Shown in pieces: positions 59,217 through 64,000 of a DNA stretch of 64,000 nt. The notes below the pieces were generated by a model. The model worked only from the letters and a program-made list of their open reading frames with translations. It made no database searches and was not told the origin of the DNA. Source of the stretch: an uncultured Eubacteriales bacterium (GTDB lineage: Bacteria > Bacillota > Clostridia > Oscillospirales > Acutalibacteraceae). Every line of letters starts with the position of its first letter. Position 1 is the stretch's first letter. The position numbers and the translations under genes are program-made. The stretch covers positions 124,001 to 188,000 of the forward strand of contig CAKSDI010000001.1 of the NCBI GenBank assembly GCA_934445035.1. The letters run 5' to 3'.

Positions 59217-60587
59217 TTACAGCATTTCTTTTATTATTTTGATTTGCTTTTCCACGCTGCCCTTGCCTGTTCCTCCGCGGCTTATTCTTTTTGCCGCGCA
59301 ATTTTCAAGAGATATGAATTCATAAAGGTCCTCTTCAAAAAGGGGACTGAATTTTTTATACTTTTCTAGCAATAAATCTTCAAGAACGCAGGAATTTTCA
59401 GCGCAGAAATTAACTATCTCGCCCGAAAGCTTATAAGCCGATCTGAAAGGCAGGCCTTTTAATACAAGGTAATCTGCAAGATCGGTCGCATTGATAAAGC
59501 CCTCGCCTGCGGCTTTACGCATTTTATCCGTATCGGCTTTAAGAGTGCTTATCATTCCAAGGAATACCTTAAGGCACATCTTAACTGTTTCGCAGGCGTC
59601 GAACACGCCCTCCTTATCCTCCTGCATATCCTTATTATAGGCAAGAGGGAGACCTTTAAGAGTAGTGAGCATTGCGATAAGCTCGCCGTAAACCCTGCCG
59701 GTCTTACCGCGCACAAGCTCCGCCATATCGGGGTTTTTCTTTTGCGGCATTATGGAAGAGCCGGTGGTATAAGCGTCGTCAAGCTTAATAAAGCCGAACT
59801 CAAAGCTTGAATAGAGAATTATCTCTTCGGAAAATCTTGAAAGGTGCATCATAAGAATTGAAAGAGCGCTTAAAAGCTCGACTGTATGGTCGCGGTCCGA
59901 AACGCCGTCGATAGAGTTTTCACAGATACCGTCAAACTTAAGCAGCTCCGCTTCATAAATTCTGTCCGTATTATATGTAGTGCCGGCGAGAGCGCAGGAG
60001 CCTATGGGAGAAATATTCATTCTCTTTTTTAAATCTATGATCCTCCCTATATCGCGCAAAAGCATAAACGCATAAGCAAGCAGCTGATGACCGAAAACTA
60101 TCGGCTGAGCGCGCTGGAGGTGGGTATAACCCGGCATAATATAGTCTTTATAAATTTCCGCTTTATCGCAGACTGCGTTTATCAGGTCTTTGATAAGCAC
60201 GATTATTTCATCGCACTGCTTTCTTAAATAAAGGCGGGAATCAAGCGCCACCTGGTCGTTTCTGCTCCTGGCGGTGTGGAGCTTTTTGCCTGTTTCGCCG
60301 ATCAAAGATGTTAAATACTGTTCAACAAAAGTGTGAATATCCTCACAGCTTTCATCTATCGTGAGCTTGCCGCTTTTTATATCTTCGGATATTTTTTCAA
60401 GACCGCATACAAGCTTATTTCCCTCTTCATCAGTTATAATTCCGCATTTCGAAAGCATTTTTGCATGAGCGATACTTCCCATAATATCCTCTTCGAACAT
60501 TGCTTTATCCACTCTGATAGAAGAATTGAAATCATCTGCTGTTTTATCTATTTCTCCGCTCGTTCTGCCTGCCCAAAGCTTAGCCAT
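59217..60587 (-). CDS. argH: argininosuccinate lyase
   Basis: A 456-residue enzyme that makes arginine and fumarate from argininosuccinate, the last step of arginine synthesis. The superfamily signature GSSIMPQKKNPD is at about residues 277-288, and DIHTFVEQYL and HTARSRNDQV match the family. Its usual partner argG is not next to it. It has its own promoter and an ArgR-like box. Confidence 0.98.
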   Translation of the reverse strand: MAKLWAGRTSGEIDKTADDFNSSIRVDKAMFEEDIMGSIAHAKMLSKCGIITDEEGNKLVCGLEKISEDIKSGKLTIDESCEDIHTFVEQYLTSLIGETGKKLHTARSRNDQVALDSRLYLRKQCDEIIVLIKDLINAVCDKAEIYKDYIMPGYTHLQRAQPIVFGHQLLAYAFMLLRDIGRIIDLKKRMNISPIGSCALAGTTYNTDRIYEAELLKFDGICENSIDGVSDRDHTVELLSALSILMMHLSRFSEEIILYSSFEFGFIKLDDAYTTGSSIMPQKKNPDMAELVRGKTGRVYGELIAMLTTLKGLPLAYNKDMQEDKEGVFDACETVKMCLKVFLGMISTLKADTDKMRKAAGEGFINATDLADYLVLKGLPFRSAYKLSGEIVNFCAENSCVLEDLLLEKYKKFSPLFEEDLYEFISLENCAAKRISRGGTGKGSVEKQIKIIKEML

Positions 60588-60609
60588 AATCAGAATACTC
60601 CTTATTTTT

Positions 60610-60623
60610 TGAATAAATATGCA
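60610..60623 (-). promoter_or_regulatory. ArgR-like operator before argH
   Basis: TGAATAAATATGCA matches the ARG box TGAATwwwwATTCA with one change. It lies between the argH promoter and start codon, where a bound repressor would block elongation. Confidence 0.6.
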
Positions 60624-60646
60624 AAAATTTATGCCTTTATTGCATT

Positions 60647-60675
60647 ATTATACAATAAAGGCATAAAAAAGTCAA
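60647..60675 (-). promoter_or_regulatory. argH promoter inside an inverted repeat
   Basis: TTGACT (60670-60675) and TATAAT (60647-60652), 17 bases apart. Arms ATGCCTTTATTG (60631-60642) and CAATAAAGGCAT (60653-60664) flank the -10 box, so the same bases may also end the upstream valS-abrB transcript or bind a regulator. Confidence 0.75.
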
Positions 60676-60682
60676 TAAATTA

Positions 60683-60952
60683 TTATTCCTCTTCTTCAGC
60701 GGATTTTTTAAGAGCCTCAAGCTTTTCCACGCAGGAAGAGCACACGGATATTCCGTTAAGCTCCACTCCGTCAGCCAGGCGGTCGCAGAAAGCGCAGGTA
60801 GGGCGGTATTTTTTAAGAATTATATTTCCGCCCTCCATATAGATCTCAAGACTGTCAAAATTAGAGCGAAGACCGAGCTGATTTCTTATCTCTTTAGGAA
60901 TAACTATTCTTCCCATACTGTCAAGCTGTCTTACAATACCGGTGGATTTCAT
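60683..60952 (-). CDS. AbrB/SpoVT-type transition regulator with a Cys-rich tail
   Basis: An 89-residue protein. Residues 1-48 are the swapped-hairpin AbrB fold (IVRQLDSMGRIVIPKEIRNQL), and residues 53-75 hold CAFC and CSSC, a likely zinc site not present in AbrB itself. It starts 18 bases after valS with GGAGGG and is probably co-transcribed. Target genes unknown; AbrB relatives act in growth-phase switching. Confidence 0.85.
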   Translation of the reverse strand: MKSTGIVRQLDSMGRIVIPKEIRNQLGLRSNFDSLEIYMEGGNIILKKYRPTCAFCDRLADGVELNGISVCSSCVEKLEALKKSAEEEE

Positions 60953-60970
60953 TTTTTACCCTCCGAAAAA

Positions 60971-63601
60971 TCAGATGTTTCCGATCTCTTTGATCGCTTC
61001 ATTGATCTTTTCTATTCTTTCTACGGCTTTTTTATAGCCCTCTTTTTGAGCGGCAACGACCTTTTCGGGAGCATTTGCCATAAAGCCCGCGTTATTAAGC
61101 TTTTTACCGAAGAAATCTTTATCGATCTCGGCTTTTTCAAGATCTTTATTAAGCCTTAAAAGCTCTTTTTCAACATCGACAAGCTCTTTCATCGGCATAT
61201 AGACCGCGGCGCTTGAGCAAACAACGCTTACGCACTTATTATGATCGAATTCTTCTTTAACATTTACTTCGCTTGCATAAGCGAGCCTGCAAATAAAGGG
61301 AATTCCCGAAGTGAAGATATCGGAAAATTCAGTTTCTATATTTACCGTAACTTTCTTTGACGGCGGAACATTCATTTCCGCTCGGCGGTTTCTTACCGCC
61401 TTAATTACTTCCATGATCTTTTCAAAATCGCTTTCCTCTTTAGAAAAATCAAACAGGGAAGTGTATTCGGGCCATTTTGAAACCATTAAAGCCGTATCGC
61501 AGTTTGGCATCGACTGCCAAATTTCTTCAGTGATAAAAGGCATAAAAGGATGAAGCAGAGCCAAAGTGCCTTTAAATACGAAGACAAGAACCGAGCAGGC
61601 TGTATCGCAGGCTTTCTTATCATCGGCAAAAAGGCGGGATTTGCAGATCTCTATATACCAATCGCAGAAAACATCCCAAATAAAGTCATAAAGCTTTGAA
61701 ACTGCAAGACCAAGCTCGAATTTTTCAAGATTTTCCGTGACTTCTTTTACGAGCGAATTATATTTCGATAATATCCATTTATCTTCGATAGCAAGCTCTA
61801 AGCTGTTTAAATCTTTGACCTCGCCGTTTTCAAGATTCATCAAAATAAATCTTGCGGCATTCCAGATCTTATTAGCAAAATTTCTGCTCGCCTCAACTCT
61901 TTCGGGGATATATCTCATATCGTTACCGGGGCTGTTTCCCGTAGCGAGAGAAAATCTCAAAGCGTCGGCGCCGTACTGATCTATAACTTCAAGGGGATCA
62001 ACGCCGTTTCCTAAAGATTTTGACATTTTTCTGCCCTGCGAATCTCTTACAAGACCGTGGATAAGAACAGTATCGAAAGGAACCTGCCCTGTCTGCTCAA
62101 TACCCGAGAACATCATTCTCATTACCCAGAAAGGTATTATATCATAGCCTGTAACAAGTGTGTTAGTGGGATAATAATGCTTGAAATCTTCCGTTTCTTC
62201 GGGCCAGCCGAGAGTGGAAAAAGGCCAGAGAGCGGATGAAAACCAGGTGTCGAGAGTATCGGGGTCCTGATGAATATGAGTGCTTCCGCAGTGAGCGCAT
62301 TTTTTTGCGTCTTCTTTAGATACGGTTATTTCTCCGCACTCGTCGCAGTACCACGCGGGAATTCTGTGACCCCACCAAAGCTGGCGGGAAATGCACCAAT
62401 CCCTGATATTTTCAAGCCAGTGGAAATAAACCTTTTCAAACCTCTGCGGAACAAACTTAGTTTCTCCCGATTTAACCGCCTCGATAGCAGGCTTAGCTAA
62501 CGGCTCCATTTTAACGAACCACTGCTTTGAAACCCTCGGCTCAACCGTGGTTCCGCAGCGGTAGCAAGTGCCGACATTATGATTATAAGGCTCGATTTTA
62601 ACAAGCGCGCCCTCTTTTTTCAGTTCCTCAACTATTTTCTTTCTCGCCTCATAGCGGTCAAGACCCGCAAAGGCGGGATAATCGTCGGTAATTTTTGCGT
62701 CGGGCGTTAAAACATTTATAACTTCAAGATTATGCCTTAAGCCGACTTCAAAGTCATTAGGATCGTGGGCAGGCGTGATTTTAACAACGCCCGTTCCGAA
62801 ATCCGGCTCAACATAGCTGTCCGCAATTACGGGAATTTCGCGGTGGACTATCGGCAGAATAAGAGTTTTGCCGACAAGATCCTTATATCTTTCGTCATCG
62901 GGGTTTACCGCAACCGCAGTATCTCCCAAAAGGGTTTCAGGTCTTGTTGTAGCAAGCTCAAGATATCCGCTGCCGTCTTTAAAAGGATATCTTAAATGCC
63001 AGAAAGATCCTGCCTGATCTTCATATTCAACCTCGGCGTCGGAAATCGAGGTATGGCAATGGGGGCACCAATTTATTATTCTTTCGCCCCTGTAAATAAG
63101 ACCTTTTTCATAAAGCTTTACAAATACTTCTTTGACAGCCTTTGAACAGCCCTCGTCAAGAGTAAAGCGCTCCCTGTCCCAATCGCATGAGGAGCCCATT
63201 TTTTTGAGCTGTTCTATAATTCTTCCGCCGTACTGCTCTTTCCATTTCCAGGCGCGCTCTAAAAAGCCTTCTCTTCCGATATCGTCTTTAGTGATACCTT
63301 CTTTTTTCATCGCTTCGACTATCTTTGCTTCCGTTGCGATAGAGGCGTGGTCGGTTCCCGGAATCCAAAGGGTATCGTATCCCTGCATTCTCTTAAAGCG
63401 GATAAGAATATCCTGCAGGGTATTATCAAGCGCGTGGCCCATATGGAGCTGACCTGTGATATTCGGAGGGGGAATTACTATTGTATAGGTCTTTTTGCCC
63501 TCTTCTCTTTTTGCGTGAAAATAATGTCCGTCAAGCCACATTTTATAAATGCGGTCTTCAACGCTTTTAGGATCATACTGTTTTTCAAGTTCTTTACTCA
63601 T
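60971..63601 (-). CDS. valS: valyl-tRNA synthetase
   Basis: An 876-residue class I synthetase that charges tRNA-Val. The HIGH-type motif is in PNITGQLHMGHAL (about 48-60), KMSKS is in GRKMSKSLGNG (about 525), the editing domain lies between, and the C-terminal coiled coil ends the protein (KELLRLNKDLEKAEIDKDFF). No T-box is seen, as the gene follows the topoisomerase gene by 17 bases and is probably in its operon. Confidence 0.98.
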   Translation of the reverse strand: MSKELEKQYDPKSVEDRIYKMWLDGHYFHAKREEGKKTYTIVIPPPNITGQLHMGHALDNTLQDILIRFKRMQGYDTLWIPGTDHASIATEAKIVEAMKKEGITKDDIGREGFLERAWKWKEQYGGRIIEQLKKMGSSCDWDRERFTLDEGCSKAVKEVFVKLYEKGLIYRGERIINWCPHCHTSISDAEVEYEDQAGSFWHLRYPFKDGSGYLELATTRPETLLGDTAVAVNPDDERYKDLVGKTLILPIVHREIPVIADSYVEPDFGTGVVKITPAHDPNDFEVGLRHNLEVINVLTPDAKITDDYPAFAGLDRYEARKKIVEELKKEGALVKIEPYNHNVGTCYRCGTTVEPRVSKQWFVKMEPLAKPAIEAVKSGETKFVPQRFEKVYFHWLENIRDWCISRQLWWGHRIPAWYCDECGEITVSKEDAKKCAHCGSTHIHQDPDTLDTWFSSALWPFSTLGWPEETEDFKHYYPTNTLVTGYDIIPFWVMRMMFSGIEQTGQVPFDTVLIHGLVRDSQGRKMSKSLGNGVDPLEVIDQYGADALRFSLATGNSPGNDMRYIPERVEASRNFANKIWNAARFILMNLENGEVKDLNSLELAIEDKWILSKYNSLVKEVTENLEKFELGLAVSKLYDFIWDVFCDWYIEICKSRLFADDKKACDTACSVLVFVFKGTLALLHPFMPFITEEIWQSMPNCDTALMVSKWPEYTSLFDFSKEESDFEKIMEVIKAVRNRRAEMNVPPSKKVTVNIETEFSDIFTSGIPFICRLAYASEVNVKEEFDHNKCVSVVCSSAAVYMPMKELVDVEKELLRLNKDLEKAEIDKDFFGKKLNNAGFMANAPEKVVAAQKEGYKKAVERIEKINEAIKEIGNI

Positions 63602-63618
63602 TATCCTTTTACCCCGTT

Positions 63619-64000
63619 TTAAATATCCATTTTTTCCTGACTGCCGGCAGTGCTTTGAATTATACTGCCTGCGGCAGGAAGATTTTTTGTTCTGTAGCGG
63701 TGCTCGTTTTCAACGGCTCCGCTTTCAAATTTTTCGGCAGAAAAAATTCTCTGTCCTTTTTTCTGCGTCATCACGGCAATTCCGCCGTTATCCTTTGTAG
63801 CTTTCGCGGGAATCGACGCGGTGCTTACTATAAGCATTCTGTTATTTGTGGAAACCAAAGCTATATCGCAGTCGTCCTCAAAAAACATCACCGTGTGCAA
63901 TACGAACTTTTTGCAGTAAGCGTTTATTAGCTTCTTGCGGTTTGTTTTTGTAACATATGAAGAAAGCGGAACTTTAGCTACGCGCCCGTTATCGAAAACA
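63619..64000 (-). CDS. DNA gyrase/topoisomerase IV subunit A, C-terminal part (cut by window edge)
   Basis: The frame is open from the right edge to a stop at 63619. It carries FDNGRVAKVPLSSY and TKTNRKKL at the start, which match the C-terminal beta-propeller of type IIA topoisomerase subunit A, then NNRMLIVSTASIPAKATKDNGG and a basic GQRIFSAEKF line. The active-site Tyr is outside the window. Whether it is gyrA or parC cannot be told from this part. Confidence 0.82.
   Translation of the reverse strand, partial: VFDNGRVAKVPLSSYVTKTNRKKLINAYCKKFVLHTVMFFEDDCDIALVSTNNRMLIVSTASIPAKATKDNGGIAVMTQKKGQRIFSAEKFESGAVENEHRYRTKNLPAAGSIIQSTAGSQEKMDI

Noticed and set aside
1..64000. CRISPR array, rRNA genes or full-length insertion sequence
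   Set aside because: No regularly spaced repeats, no rRNA signature and no transposase frame were seen; the only transposon-like item is the MITE at 6945-7214.

Overview
The window looks like a chromosome segment of a low-to-mid GC anaerobic Firmicute of the class Clostridia, most likely an Oscillospiraceae/Ruminococcaceae-type gut bacterium. This is inferred from gene content: a Firmicutes-order S10-spc-alpha ribosomal cluster with zinc-ribbon S14, L36 and S4, an L27 with a Prp-cleavable N-terminus next to prp, Mini-RNase III beside obg, consensus sigma-A promoters and a sugar-ABC operon with DUF5696/Yip1 partners. No 16S gene is present, so the taxonomy is inference.

Layout. 1-6122: the right end of an integrated defence island. 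It holds a Hachiman pair (hamA, and hamB cut by the window edge), a Dam-like adenine methylase with a 22-codon leader ORF, and a tight operon of restriction-like nuclease, DNA methyltransferase and a HEPN-like protein. The island ends at 6078-6122 in the orphan 3' half of a tRNA-Pro gene, starting at the anticodon loop, as expected of an attR left by a tRNA-targeting integrase. 6123-21500: an accessory/regulatory zone with three paralogous pairs: ECF-like sigma factors with long C-terminal extensions (one split by a 270-bp MITE and a stop codon), XRE regulators with duplicated promoters and N-termini, and MATE exporters. It also has a GH127-like hydrolase, MarR and AraC regulators and a GT-C-like membrane protein.

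21513-37354: the ribosomal protein supercluster on the minus strand, read right to left from one strong promoter before rpsJ to rplQ, including secY, adk, map, a KOW protein, infA and rpoA. A possible structured RNA lies just past rplQ. 37420-48396: a seven-gene minus-strand operon with one large solute-binding lipoprotein-like or secreted protein, two pairs of sugar permeases, an NHL-TPR-Yip1 membrane protein and a DUF5696 protein, but no ATPase, so a shared ATPase encoded elsewhere is likely. 48843-54086: secreted proteins, namely a 1,094-residue protein with an A-B-A-B module pattern, and an operon of a cohesin-like protein, a 46-residue peptide and a Ser/Lys-rich lipoprotein, divergent from an AraC regulator.

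55237-64000: housekeeping genes: rplU-prp-rpmA, a zinc-ribbon protein, obg, mrnC, an SDR oxidoreductase, argH with an ArgR-like box, an AbrB-type regulator, valS and the 3' end of a type IIA topoisomerase subunit A gene.

The most unusual parts are the island boundary and its restriction-methylase-HEPN operon, the MITE that turns an extended sigma factor into a bare sigma domain, the ABAB surface protein beside the cohesin operon, and two candidate structured RNA leaders/tails. None has been tested by search or folding here.
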